The position numbers were made by a program, and so were the translations under genes. From assembly GCF_000720325.1 (NCBI RefSeq), contig NZ_JOJM01000029.1, forward strand, positions 1 through 64,000: 64,000 nt of DNA. The letters run 5' to 3'. This stretch comes from Streptomyces sp. NRRL B-1347. Its GTDB lineage: Bacteria; Actinomycetota; Actinomycetes; Streptomycetales; Streptomycetaceae. The notes under the pieces were generated by a model. That model was not told where the DNA came from and ran no database searches. It saw nothing but the letters and a program-made list of their open reading frames with translations. Positions 1-8,627 of this stretch are shown here, in pieces (position 1 is the stretch's first letter; each line of letters begins with the position of its first letter).

Positions 1-2
1 CG

Positions 3-899
3 CCCCGCCCCCGGACTCCGGCCGCCCGCAGGGCCGTCGGCACCGTCGACCTGTCGCCGCGCCCCGACCGGCACCGGCCCTTCGTGTTCCTCGCCCGGCC
101 CGCGCTGTACGACGACACCACCACCCGGCTCCGCCCCGTCGCGGCCTGGCTCCGGCCCCGCGCGGCCGCCGCCGCGGCCTGCGCCGTCCTCGGCCTCGGG
201 CTCATCGGCGGTGCCGCGACCGGGAGTTGGCTGACCGGCGAGTCCGACGCGGCGGGCGGCTCCCGCGACACGTACGCCGCCGCCGGGGCGCTCTGGCACA
301 GCCTGCCCGTCGACGACCTGTTCCCGCCCGCCATCAAGGGCGGGGGAGCGGGCCCCGGCGGCGCCGACCGGGTCTGGAACCGCGTCGCCGTCGCCCCCGA
401 CAGCGGCTGCGCCAAGGCCTTCGACCCGCTCCTTCGCAAGGCGCTCGCCCCCGTCGGCTGCCAGCGCCTGCTGCGGGCCACCTACACCGACGCCACGAAG
501 AGCCACCTCACCACCGTGGGCCTGCTGTTCACCAAGGCCGACGCCGACGGGATGCACGCGCTGCGCACCCGCTTCGACCGCGAGGGCCTGGACCGGCGCA
601 CCGACCTGATGCCCCGCGCGTACGCCGCCCCGGGCACCCCCGCCGCCGTCTTCGGCAAGGCGCAGCGGGCCACCTGGACCCTGTCGGTCCTGCCCGACGC
701 GCCCGTCGTCGCGTACGCCGTCTCCGGGTTCGCCGACGGCCGCGCCGTCACCGAACCCGAACCCGCCGCCGATGCCATGAGGGCGGGCGCCGCCTCCGCC
801 CCCGCCCAGGCGGGCCTCGGCCACGACGCCAAGGGCATCGCCGACCGTGTCGAGCGCAGCCTGCGCAAGACCGCCACCGCGGCCCCGGAGAAGTCCTGA
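3..899 (+). CDS. Membrane-anchored exported protein of unknown function (5' end outside window)
   Basis: The frame is open from the first bases of the window, so the gene begins upstream; a GTG at 84 is an internal possibility only. About 298 residues are visible. A basic, proline/arginine-rich stretch is followed by one hydrophobic alanine/leucine/glycine segment (about residues 28-52 counted from the GTG), which looks like a single membrane anchor. The remaining ~200 residues would be extracytoplasmic and contain two cysteines that could pair. The stop overlaps the ATG of the downstream mycosin protease (ATGA), which suggests translational coupling and a shared role in a secretion-related locus. 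I do not recognise the family; an EccB-like protein was considered but no supporting motif is visible. Confidence 0.75.
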   Translation, partial: PRPRTPAARRAVGTVDLSPRPDRHRPFVFLARPALYDDTTTRLRPVAAWLRPRAAAAAACAVLGLGLIGGAATGSWLTGESDAAGGSRDTYAAAGALWHSLPVDDLFPPAIKGGGAGPGGADRVWNRVAVAPDSGCAKAFDPLLRKALAPVGCQRLLRATYTDATKSHLTTVGLLFTKADADGMHALRTRFDREGLDRRTDLMPRAYAAPGTPAAVFGKAQRATWTLSVLPDAPVVAYAVSGFADGRAVTEPEPAADAMRAGAASAPAQAGLGHDAKGIADRVERSLRKTATAAPEKS

Positions 900-2122
900 T
901 GAGCACGCCGAGCCCGCAGGGGCGGCCGGCCCCGGCCCGACCGTCCCGACCGGCGCGGCGGTGCGCGCCGGTCGCGGTCGCCCTCGCCGGAGCCCTCGCG
1001 CTGCTGCCCGCCACGCCCGCCCGCGCCGACGACGGGATCCGCGCCCAGCAGTGGGCCCTGGACGCCATGGGCACCGGCCAGGCCTGGCGCACCACCAAGG
1101 GCGAGGGCGTCACCGTGGCCGTCCTCGACACCGGCGTCGACGGCTCGCACCCCGACCTCAGGGGCAGCGTCCTGCCCGGCAAGGACATGGTGGGCTTCGG
1201 TGCCCGGCGCGGCGACCGGACCTGGGCCCGGCACGGCACCGCCATGGCCGGGATCGTCGCCGGGCACGGCCACGGCGAGGGCCGCGGCGACGGCGTGCTC
1301 GGCATCGCCCCCGGCGCCCGGATCCTGCCGGTGCGCGTGATCCTGGAGGACGGCGACCCGGCCCGCAGGAAGGCGCGCCAGACCCGCGGCAACGCCCTCG
1401 CCGAAGGCATCCGCTGGGCCGCCGACCACGGCGCCGACGTCATCAACCTCTCCCTCGGCGACGACTCCAAGTCCGCGCACCCCGAACCCGCCGAGGACGC
1501 CGCCGTCCAGTACGCCCTCAAGAAGGGTGCGGTCGTCGTCGCCTCGGCGGGCAACGGCGGCGAGCGCGGCGACCACGTCTCCTACCCCGCCGCCTACCCG
1601 GGCGTGATCGTCGCGACGGCCGTCGACGAGAACGGGGCGCGGGCCTCCTTCTCCACCCGCCGCTGGTACGCCACCGTCAGCGCGCCCGGCGACGACATCG
1701 TCATCGCCGACCCGGACCGCAAGTACTACGAGGGCTGGGGCACCAGCGCCGCCTCCGCCTTCGTCTCCGGAGCCGTCGCCCTCATCCGGTCCGCCCGCCC
1801 CGGCCTCTCCCCGGCGCAGGTCAAGCGGCTCCTCCGGGACACCGCGCAGGACGCCCCCGCGGGCGGCCGCGACGACTCCCGCGGCTTCGGCCAGATCGAC
1901 CCCGTGGCCGCGCTCGACCGCGCCGCCCAGCTGAAGCCGGACTCCCTGCGGGCCCGGGCCCACGGCGGCACGTACGCCAAGAAGTACTTCGGCCCCGGCC
2001 CCGACGAGGAGCCGGACGACGGCACCTCGTCGGGCTTGCTGGGCCCCGTGGCCGGGACCCTGGGCGTGGCCCTGCTCGCAGCGGCCGCGTACCTCTGGCG
2101 GGGCCGCCCGCGCCGCCGCTGA
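899..2122 (+). CDS. Mycosin-type subtilisin-like serine protease (S8 family)
   Basis: This is a 407-residue exported subtilase. It has a basic N-terminus with a hydrophobic signal sequence ending near ATPARA (about residue 42). The catalytic triad is visible as Asp77 (VLDTGVDG), His112 (RHGTAMAG) and Ser283 (GTSAASAF). A flexible acidic linker leads to a C-terminal hydrophobic segment and the basic tail RGRPRRR. Signal peptide, subtilase domain and C-terminal anchor are the layout of mycosins (MycP), the membrane-bound proteases of type VII secretion loci. The ATG overlaps the stop of the preceding membrane protein by one base (ATGA). No EccC ATPase or WXG100 protein is visible here, so the type VII link is an inference from the protease architecture. 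Confidence 0.9.
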   Translation: MSTPSPQGRPAPARPSRPARRCAPVAVALAGALALLPATPARADDGIRAQQWALDAMGTGQAWRTTKGEGVTVAVLDTGVDGSHPDLRGSVLPGKDMVGFGARRGDRTWARHGTAMAGIVAGHGHGEGRGDGVLGIAPGARILPVRVILEDGDPARRKARQTRGNALAEGIRWAADHGADVINLSLGDDSKSAHPEPAEDAAVQYALKKGAVVVASAGNGGERGDHVSYPAAYPGVIVATAVDENGARASFSTRRWYATVSAPGDDIVIADPDRKYYEGWGTSAASAFVSGAVALIRSARPGLSPAQVKRLLRDTAQDAPAGGRDDSRGFGQIDPVAALDRAAQLKPDSLRARAHGGTYAKKYFGPGPDEEPDDGTSSGLLGPVAGTLGVALLAAAAYLWRGRPRRR

Positions 2123-2176
2123 GCAACGGGTGGGTGGGGGAGTCCCGCCGCGAAGCGGCGGGCTACTGTCGACGGC

Positions 2177-2953
2177 GTGCAGACAAAGAACATTCCGGAC
2201 CCCGGCTTCTCCGACGACGACGGCTCCGCGGCCCCAGAACTGCGCGCGGCACTGGAGGCCTGGTCCCAGGACAGGACCGCCCACGGCCCGGTCCTGAAGG
2301 CCCTGGCGAACGCCCGCCTCCTCGTGCCGGTCGTGGCCGTGCTCGGCGAGGTCGAGGAGGACGATCAAGAGGGGCGCGAAGCTCTGAAAAAGGGTGGTGG
2401 TGGGAGACGGGAGGGCGGCCTGCGCCGGGAGAAGACGAGCGACATGGCGGTGCCCACGCTCAAGGCGGGCCCGCGCACCGCCCTGCCCGCCTTCACCTCC
2501 ACCGAGGCCCTCGCCCTGTGGGACCCGGCCGCCCGGCCCGTCGCCGTACCGCTGCACCAGGCGCTCCAGGCGGCCGCCCACGAGAAGGCCGACACGATCG
2601 TCCTCGACCTCGCGGGCCCCGTCCCCTACGAGCTGAACCGCCCCGCGCTCATCGCCCTCGCCGAGGGCCGCGACAGCGTCGACGCGCTCACCGACCCGGC
2701 CGTGCGCGAGGCCGTGCGCACCGCGGTCGCCGCCGAGCCCGCCGTGCTCCGCGCCCACCTCGGCCCGGGCACGGCCGACGGCACCCTCGCCCTGGTCATC
2801 GCCCCGGACGCGGCCCCCGCAGAGACCGCCCAGCGCGTGGCCGAGGCCCTCGCCGCCGACGAAACACTGAGGGCCCGCCTGGTGCGCGGCCTCGACCTGG
2901 CACTGCTGCCGGCCGAGGCGACGCCACCGGGCGAGCCCCTCTACGTACGCTGA
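2177..2953 (+). CDS. SseB-like protein
   Basis: This 258-residue soluble protein resembles the SseB N-terminal-domain proteins of actinobacteria (motifs RLLVPVVAVLGE, TSDMAVPTLKAG, LPAFTSTEALALWDP and LDLAGP). Their molecular role is not established. Residues about 62-82 look like an insertion between the acidic EVEE stretch and the conserved LRREKTSDMAVP core. The inserted stretch is rich in Gly, Lys and Arg and uses codons (AAA, GGT, AGA) that are rare in the neighbouring genes. The start is a GTG at 2177. The gene converges with the DUF1844 gene, the stops being only a few bases apart. Confidence 0.85.
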   Translation: MQTKNIPDPGFSDDDGSAAPELRAALEAWSQDRTAHGPVLKALANARLLVPVVAVLGEVEEDDQEGREALKKGGGGRREGGLRREKTSDMAVPTLKAGPRTALPAFTSTEALALWDPAARPVAVPLHQALQAAAHEKADTIVLDLAGPVPYELNRPALIALAEGRDSVDALTDPAVREAVRTAVAAEPAVLRAHLGPGTADGTLALVIAPDAAPAETAQRVAEALAADETLRARLVRGLDLALLPAEATPPGEPLYVR

Positions 2954-2956
2954 CGG

Positions 2957-3346
2957 CTAGCCGAACACCGGCCCCGTGTACTTCTCGCCCGGCCCCTGAC
3001 CCGGCTCGTCCGGCACCACGGAGGCCTCGCGGAACGCCAGCTGCAGCGACTTCAGGCCGTCCCGCAGCGGGGCCGCGTGGAAGGAGCTGACCTCGGTCGC
3101 GCTCGCGTCGAGCAGACCGGCCAGGGCCTGGATGAGCTTGCGGGCCTCGTCCAGGTCCTTGTGGGCCTCGCCCTCCTCGGCCAGGCCGAGGTTCACCGCC
3201 GCCGCGCTCATCAGGTGCACCGCGACCGTCGTGATCACCTCGACCGCGGGCACGTCCGCGATGTCGCGGGTCATGGCGTCGAAGTCGGGGTTCTCGGACG
3301 AGGCGGCCGAAGGGGTCGGGGAAGGCGTGGGGCTTGTGTCACTCAT
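2957..3346 (-). CDS. DUF1844 domain-containing protein
   Basis: This is a small acidic protein of about 129 residues. A Ser/Pro/Thr-rich N-terminus is followed by a helical core containing ITTVAVHLMSAAAVNLGL and a conserved LDEARKLIQALAGLLD segment, the usual signature of DUF1844. Its position beside infC is common in actinobacteria, and its biochemical role is unknown. I chose the ATG at 3346 (MSDTSP); a GTG three codons upstream is also open. The gene is divergent from the infC leader, and the two promoters must lie within about 60 bp. Confidence 0.9.
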   Translation of the reverse strand: MSDTSPTPSPTPSAASSENPDFDAMTRDIADVPAVEVITTVAVHLMSAAAVNLGLAEEGEAHKDLDEARKLIQALAGLLDASATEVSSFHAAPLRDGLKSLQLAFREASVVPDEPGQGPGEKYTGPVFG

Positions 3347-3376
3347 GTCCCACACCCTAGAGCCGCCCGCGAGCCG

Positions 3377-3406
3377 TTAGCCCCACCCCCCAGGACCTGC
3401 TAATCT
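3377..3406 (+). promoter_or_regulatory. Putative sigma-70-type promoter of the infC leader
   Basis: TTAGCC (3377-3382) and TAATCT (3401-3406) are separated by 18 bp, a reasonable housekeeping promoter layout. Transcription would start near 3413 and produce an unusually long leader of about 290 nt before infC. This is inferred from motif and spacing only. Confidence 0.5.
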
Positions 3407-3412
3407 GGGGTG

Positions 3413-3703
3413 ACGACCGGCCGGATGCCCGCGCTTCGACGCAGGAACCGGCCCACAAGTGGAGGCTCCGATCTCCCACCTTGCCGCTCCCCGAGCGGCG
3501 GGTCACCGGTCAGGCGGTCCGCGCTTCAGTGTGAGGTCCGCCCGATGCGCCCCGTGGTCACCGCGGAGGTGCTCCGGTTATGTGTATGGAGCCCCTGCTG
3601 TGATCAGTCGGGGCATTTTTTGTGCCACCGGCGGGTTGGTCGAGAAAACAGACGTTACGCGGCTGTCCGCCAGACCGTCGCGTGGTGCTACCGAGGAGGA
3701 TCC
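3413..3703 (+). promoter_or_regulatory. Structured 5' leader of infC-rpmI-rplT with candidate attenuator
   Basis: About 290 nt precede infC without a convincing long gene. Visible stems are 3419-3424 with 3448-3453, and 3483-3489 with 3493-3499 (7 bp, CCC loop). A terminator-like hairpin at 3591-3614 is followed by a T run. A seven-codon ORF (ATG 3580 to TGA 3603, MCMEPLL) overlaps the left arm and loop of that hairpin, with GGAGG about 10 nt upstream of its ATG. Long leaders that sense L20 or IF3 are known for this operon in other phyla; the mechanism here is inferred. Confidence 0.55.
3591..3622 (+). terminator. Intrinsic terminator-like hairpin inside the infC leader
   Basis: GCCCC at 3591-3595 pairs with GGGGC at 3610-3614. 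An inner CTG/CAG extension closes a TGAT loop, and the hairpin is followed directly by ATTTTTTG. It lies about 80 nt upstream of the infC start, so it would act as an attenuator rather than a gene-end terminator. Confidence 0.6.
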
Positions 3704-4363
3704 ATCAGCGCCGAGCCCCGCATCAACGACCGGATTCGCGTTCCCGAGGTGCGACTTGTCGGTCCCAGCGGCGAGCAGGTCGGGATTGTCCCGCTTGCCA
3801 AGGCCCTGGAGCTTGCGCAGGAGTACGACCTGGACCTGGTCGAGGTCGCGGCGAACGCCCGTCCGCCCGTGTGCAAGCTCATGGACTACGGGAAGTTCAA
3901 GTACGAGTCGGCCATGAAGGCCCGTGAGGCGCGCAAGAACCAGGCGCACACGGTCATCAAGGAGATGAAGCTCCGGCCGAAGATCGACCCGCACGACTAC
4001 GACACCAAGAAGGGTCACGTCGTCCGGTTCCTCAAGCAGGGCGACAAGGTCAAGATCACGATCATGTTCCGTGGTCGCGAGCAGTCCCGGCCGGAGCTCG
4101 GCTACCGACTGCTGCAGCGCCTCGCCGAGGACGTCCAGGACCTCGGGTTCATCGAGTCGAACCCGAAGCAGGACGGCCGCAACATGATCATGGTCCTCGG
4201 TCCGCACAAGAAGAAGACCGAGGCGATGGCCGAGGCCCGTGAGGCCCAGGCGGCCCGCAAGGCGGACGCGAAGGCCAACCCCGGCAAGTCGCAGAACGCC
4301 GCCGAGGGCGAGCTTTCCGAGGCTCCCGCCGAGGCCCCGGCCGAGGCCCCCGCCGAGGCCTGA
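3704..4363 (+). CDS. infC: Translation initiation factor IF-3
   Basis: IF-3 binds the 30S subunit, prevents premature 50S joining and proofreads the start codon. The 219-residue product begins [17 protein letters not shown] after the start codon and carries the N-domain, a lysine-rich linker, the C-domain ([17 protein letters not shown]) and a [12 protein letters not shown] tail. The best start is a rare ATC at 3704, preceded by GAGGAGGATCC. No ATG or GTG is suitably placed, and upstream codons in this frame belong to the leader. Non-canonical infC starts let IF-3 repress its own synthesis in E. coli; the same logic is likely here. It heads the infC-rpmI-rplT operon. Confidence 0.97.
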   Translation: MSAEPRINDRIRVPEVRLVGPSGEQVGIVPLAKALELAQEYDLDLVEVAANARPPVCKLMDYGKFKYESAMKAREARKNQAHTVIKEMKLRPKIDPHDYDTKKGHVVRFLKQGDKVKITIMFRGREQSRPELGYRLLQRLAEDVQDLGFIESNPKQDGRNMIMVLGPHKKKTEAMAEAREAQAARKADAKANPGKSQNAAEGELSEAPAEAPAEAPAEA

Positions 4364-4411
4364 TCCCCGGACGCGAGTCCAGGGATGCCAACCGAACACA
4401 TGACGCTCCCG

Positions 4412-4437
4412 GATGCCCGGTTTCGCGACCGGGCATC
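4412..4437 (+). promoter_or_regulatory. Hairpin between infC and rpmI
   Basis: A perfect 10-bp stem (4412-4421 with 4428-4437) carries a TTCGCG loop, with further pairing of flanking bases possible. No T run follows. It may be an mRNA stabiliser or a regulatory structure within the operon. Confidence 0.5.
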
Positions 4438-4468
4438 GGAGCGCCACTGACGAGGAGAGAACGGCGCT

Positions 4469-4663
4469 ATGCCGAAGAACAAGACGCACAGCGGTGCCAG
4501 CAAGCGCTTCAAGATCACCGGCTCCGGCAAGGTGCTCCGCGAGCGCGCCGGCAAGCGCCACCTGCTCGAGCACAAGTCGTCCCGTCTGACGCGTCGCCTC
4601 ACCGGCAACGCCGAGATGGCCCCGGGCGACGCCAAGAAGATCAAGAAGCTTCTCGGCAAGTGA
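4469..4663 (+). CDS. rpmI: 50S ribosomal protein L35
   Basis: This 64-residue basic protein starts [14 protein letters not shown] and ends KKIKKLLGK, the full-length L35 pattern (family about 64-66 residues). It is a structural component of the large ribosomal subunit. A strong ribosome-binding site (ACGAGGAGAG) precedes the ATG. It lies between infC and rplT, the near-universal order, and is probably co-transcribed with them. Hairpins flank it on both sides, which may tune its expression relative to its neighbours. Confidence 0.98.
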   Translation: MPKNKTHSGASKRFKITGSGKVLRERAGKRHLLEHKSSRLTRRLTGNAEMAPGDAKKIKKLLGK

Positions 4664-4697
4664 CGTCGCGGCCCCCGGTGACGGGGGCCACGCGACG
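4664..4697 (+). promoter_or_regulatory. Hairpin between rpmI and rplT
   Basis: CGTCGCG plus GCCCCCG (4664-4677) pairs with CGGGGGC (482-88 of the next line, 4682-4688) and CGCGACG (4691-4697) across a GTGA loop and a two-base bulge. It begins right after the rpmI stop and has no T run, so partial termination or RNA processing are both possible. Confidence 0.45.
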
Positions 4698-4767
4698 CCA
4701 GGACCGGGACCTCAGTCGAATCGGGCCGTGTGACGACCACCACGGCCCCGCTACAAGGAGTTAACAA

Positions 4768-5151
4768 GTGGCACGCGTCAAGCGGGCAGTCAACGCCCAC
4801 AAGAAGCGTCGGGCGATCCTCGAGCAGGCCAGCGGCTACCGCGGCCAGCGGTCGCGCCTGTACCGCAAGGCGAAGGAGCAGGTCACCCACTCCCTCGTCT
4901 ACAACTACAACGACCGCAAGAAGCGCAAGGGCGACTTCCGTCAGCTGTGGATCCAGCGCATCAACGCCGCTGCCCGCCAGAACGGCATCACCTACAACCG
5001 CTTCATCCAGGGTCTGAAGGCCGCCAACATCGAGGTGGACCGCAAGATCCTGGCCGAGCTGGCCGTCAACGACGCCAACGCCTTCGCGGCGCTCGTCGAG
5101 GTCGCCCAGAAGGCCCTGCCTTCCGACGTCAACGCCCCCAAGGCCGCGTGA
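4768..5151 (+). CDS. rplT: 50S ribosomal protein L20
   Basis: This is a 127-residue basic protein beginning [15 protein letters not shown], with the conserved [16 protein letters not shown] and the C-terminal [20 protein letters not shown] region. The length is typical for L20. L20 binds 23S rRNA early in 50S assembly and is the operon-specific repressor of this operon in several bacteria. The start is an ATG-equivalent GTG at 4768 behind AAGGAGTTAACAA. It is the last gene before a strong terminator. Confidence 0.98.
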   Translation: MARVKRAVNAHKKRRAILEQASGYRGQRSRLYRKAKEQVTHSLVYNYNDRKKRKGDFRQLWIQRINAAARQNGITYNRFIQGLKAANIEVDRKILAELAVNDANAFAALVEVAQKALPSDVNAPKAA

Positions 5152-5170
5152 CGTTGCACTGAGCTCGAAC

Positions 5171-5215
5171 CGCGACTGGACCCGCAGGCCCCCTGAGCCT
5201 GCGGGTCCAGTCGCG
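5171..5215 (+). terminator. Terminator of the infC-rpmI-rplT operon
   Basis: A perfect 19-bp inverted repeat (5171-5189 with 5197-5215) carries a 7-nt loop directly after rplT. No long T run follows, which is usual for strong GC-rich Streptomyces terminators. Confidence 0.85.
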
Positions 5216-5266
5216 TTCAGCCCCTTCCCGACCCCCTCTCGACCCCGTACACCGGAAAGCGACTCG

Positions 5267-6124
5267 ATGGCACACGGTCCCGAACTGATCTCCCCGCGTT
5301 CGCCGCGCGTCAGTGGCGCGCGGCGGCTTGGCAAGCGGAACTTCCGGGGGAAGGAGCGGCTCTTCCTCGCGGAGGGGCCGCAGGCGGTGCGGGAGGCGGC
5401 CGGGCACCGCAGCGGCGCCGAGGCCACGCTCGTCGAGCTGTTCACCACCGTCGAGGCCGCTGAGCGGTACGCGGACATCGTGGCGGACGCGCGCGCCGCC
5501 GGGGCGCGGGTGCACCTCGCCGACGAGAGCGTGATCGCCGACATCTCGACCACCGTCACCCCGCAGGGGCTCGTCGGCGTGTGCCGCTTCCTCGACGTGC
5601 CGTTCGAGGAGATCCTCGCCGGGCGCCCCAAGCTCGTGGCCGTGCTCGCGCACGTACGGGACCCCGGGAACGCGGGCACCGTGCTGCGCTGCGCCGACGC
5701 CGCAGGGGCCGACGCCGTGGTGCTCACCGACGCGTCCGTGGACCTCTACAACCCCAAGGCGGTGCGCGCCTCCGTCGGCTCGCACTTCCATCTGCCGGTG
5801 GCCGTGGGCGTGCCCGTCGAGCAGGCCGTACGCGGCCTGAAGGCGGCCGGCGTACGGGTGCTCGCCGCCGACGGCGCGGGCGAGGACGACCTGGACGCCG
5901 AGCTGGACAAGGGCACCATGGGCACCGAAACCGCGTGGATCTTCGGCAACGAGGCCTGGGGGCTGCCGGAGGAGACCCGCGCACTCGCCGACGCCGTGGT
6001 GCGCGTTCCGATCCACGGCAGCGCCGAGAGCCTGAACCTCGCGACCGCGGCAGCCGTATGCCTCTATGCGTCCGCCCGTGCACAGCGTGCCGCCGGAGGG
6101 TGCCGCTCCGTCACCCCCGGCTAG
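5267..6124 (+). CDS. TrmH/SpoU-family RNA 2'-O-methyltransferase
   Basis: This 285-residue SPOUT methyltransferase has an N-terminal substrate-binding domain (FLAEGPQAVREA) and a C-terminal knotted SAM-binding domain. The family motifs are visible: motif 1 DPGNAGTVLRCADAAGAD, motif 2 IFGNEAWGL and motif 3 ESLNLATAAAVCLY. Proteins of this type methylate ribose in 23S rRNA or tRNA using S-adenosylmethionine; the target base cannot be deduced. The gene lies between rplT and a histidine kinase in the usual Streptomyces order. Confidence 0.92.
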   Translation: MAHGPELISPRSPRVSGARRLGKRNFRGKERLFLAEGPQAVREAAGHRSGAEATLVELFTTVEAAERYADIVADARAAGARVHLADESVIADISTTVTPQGLVGVCRFLDVPFEEILAGRPKLVAVLAHVRDPGNAGTVLRCADAAGADAVVLTDASVDLYNPKAVRASVGSHFHLPVAVGVPVEQAVRGLKAAGVRVLAADGAGEDDLDAELDKGTMGTETAWIFGNEAWGLPEETRALADAVVRVPIHGSAESLNLATAAAVCLYASARAQRAAGGCRSVTPG

Positions 6125-6181
6125 TAGTGTGTCGGGCTCGGGGGCCCACTGCGCCAGCTCCGAGAGGCGGGGATAAGGAGA

Positions 6182-7330
6182 ATGAGCGTCGGCACGAGCA
6201 GAGCACCGGGAGTGCGGGGCATCCTGTGCCCTCCCGCGGGCCACGCCGGTCCTGCGGGCCCCGGTCTCGGTGAGCTCGGCATCGACCCGGACGACCTGCC
6301 CGACGGCCTCGTCGTCGCCGACGAGACCGGGCGCGTCATCTGCTTCAACGCCGCCGCGGCGCGCATCACCGCCGTGCGCGCGGCCGACGCGCTCGGCATC
6401 CGCATCGAGAGCGCCCTGCCCCTGGAGGACCTCGAAGGGCGCAGGTGGTGGCAGGTGACCGATCCGTACGGAGGCCTCGTCACCCGCGTCGCCCAGCCCG
6501 AGCGCAATCTGCTGCTCCCCGGCGGCCGGGAAGTGCTCGTCTCCGCGCGCTACGTACGGTCGCGGCCGAAGGGCCCGCTGAGCCGCCTCGTCGTCTCGCT
6601 GCGCGACACCGAGGCCCGGCGCCGCACGGAGCGCAGCCACGCCGAGCTGATCGCCACGGTCGCCCACGAACTGCGCTCCCCGCTGACGTCCGTGAAGGGC
6701 TTCACCGCCACGCTGCTCGCCAAGTGGGAGCGGTTCACCGACGACCAGAAACGGCTGATGCTGGAGACCGTCGACGCCGACGCCAACCGCGTCACCCGCC
6801 TCATCGCCGAGCTCCTCGACATCTCCCGCATCGACTCGGGCCGGCTCGAACTGCGCCGTCAGCCCGTCGACATCGGCGCCGCCGTCGGGCGCCACATCCA
6901 GGCCCACGTCGCCGCGGGCCAGGACGCGGACCGCTTCCTCGTCCGCCTCCAGCAGCCGCTGCCCGACCTGTGGGCCGACCCGGACAAGATCGACCAGGTG
7001 CTCAGCAACCTCCTTGAAAACGCGGTGCGCCACGGCGAGGGAACTGTCACCATCGACGTGGCGCCCTCGCCGTCCCTGCGGGTGCGGGGGGCGACCGACA
7101 CCGCGGTCACCGTCAGCGACGAGGGATCCGGCATTCCGGAGGAGTCGATGGGCCGCGTCTTCACCCGCTTCTGGCGGGGCAGCAAGCGCGGCGGGACGGG
7201 ACTGGGGTTGTACATCGTGAAGGGCATCGTCGAGGCACACGGCGGCACGATCACCGTCGGCCGCGCGGCGAGCGGCGGCGCCCAGTTCCGATTTACCTTG
7301 CCCGTGGGGGCTCCGGCGTATCTTCAGTGA
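6182..7330 (+). CDS. Orphan PAS-domain sensor histidine kinase
   Basis: This 382-residue cytoplasmic-looking kinase has no clear membrane segment. A PAS-like sensor spans about residues 35-135 (GLVVADETGRVICFN). The HisKA box with phospho-acceptor His162 is in VAHELRSPLTSVKGF, and the HATPase domain has the N box NLLENAVRHG, the G1 box DEGSGIP and the G2 box GGTGLGLYIVKG. It should autophosphorylate and pass phosphate to a response regulator, but none is encoded nearby. A good ribosome-binding site (AAGGAGA) precedes the ATG. The signal and partner are unknown. Confidence 0.93.
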   Translation: MSVGTSRAPGVRGILCPPAGHAGPAGPGLGELGIDPDDLPDGLVVADETGRVICFNAAAARITAVRAADALGIRIESALPLEDLEGRRWWQVTDPYGGLVTRVAQPERNLLLPGGREVLVSARYVRSRPKGPLSRLVVSLRDTEARRRTERSHAELIATVAHELRSPLTSVKGFTATLLAKWERFTDDQKRLMLETVDADANRVTRLIAELLDISRIDSGRLELRRQPVDIGAAVGRHIQAHVAAGQDADRFLVRLQQPLPDLWADPDKIDQVLSNLLENAVRHGEGTVTIDVAPSPSLRVRGATDTAVTVSDEGSGIPEESMGRVFTRFWRGSKRGGTGLGLYIVKGIVEAHGGTITVGRAASGGAQFRFTLPVGAPAYLQ

Positions 7331-7439
7331 TCGCCGTCCGAGCAGCCCGCGGGCGCATTCGTTCACCACACCCCCGTTAGACTCGGTCGTTGGCACCTTG
7401 TGTCCCCATTTTCGGGACAACTCGTCTCCGACTCGTTGA

Positions 7440-8626
<1,187 letters not shown>

Positions 8627-8627
<1 letters not shown>

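Noticed and set aside
4300..4363. Repeat expansion at the infC 3' end ([12 protein letters not shown])
   Set aside because: Short Glu/Ala/Pro tails are normal for streptomycete IF-3 in my recollection; not treated as a novel repeat.
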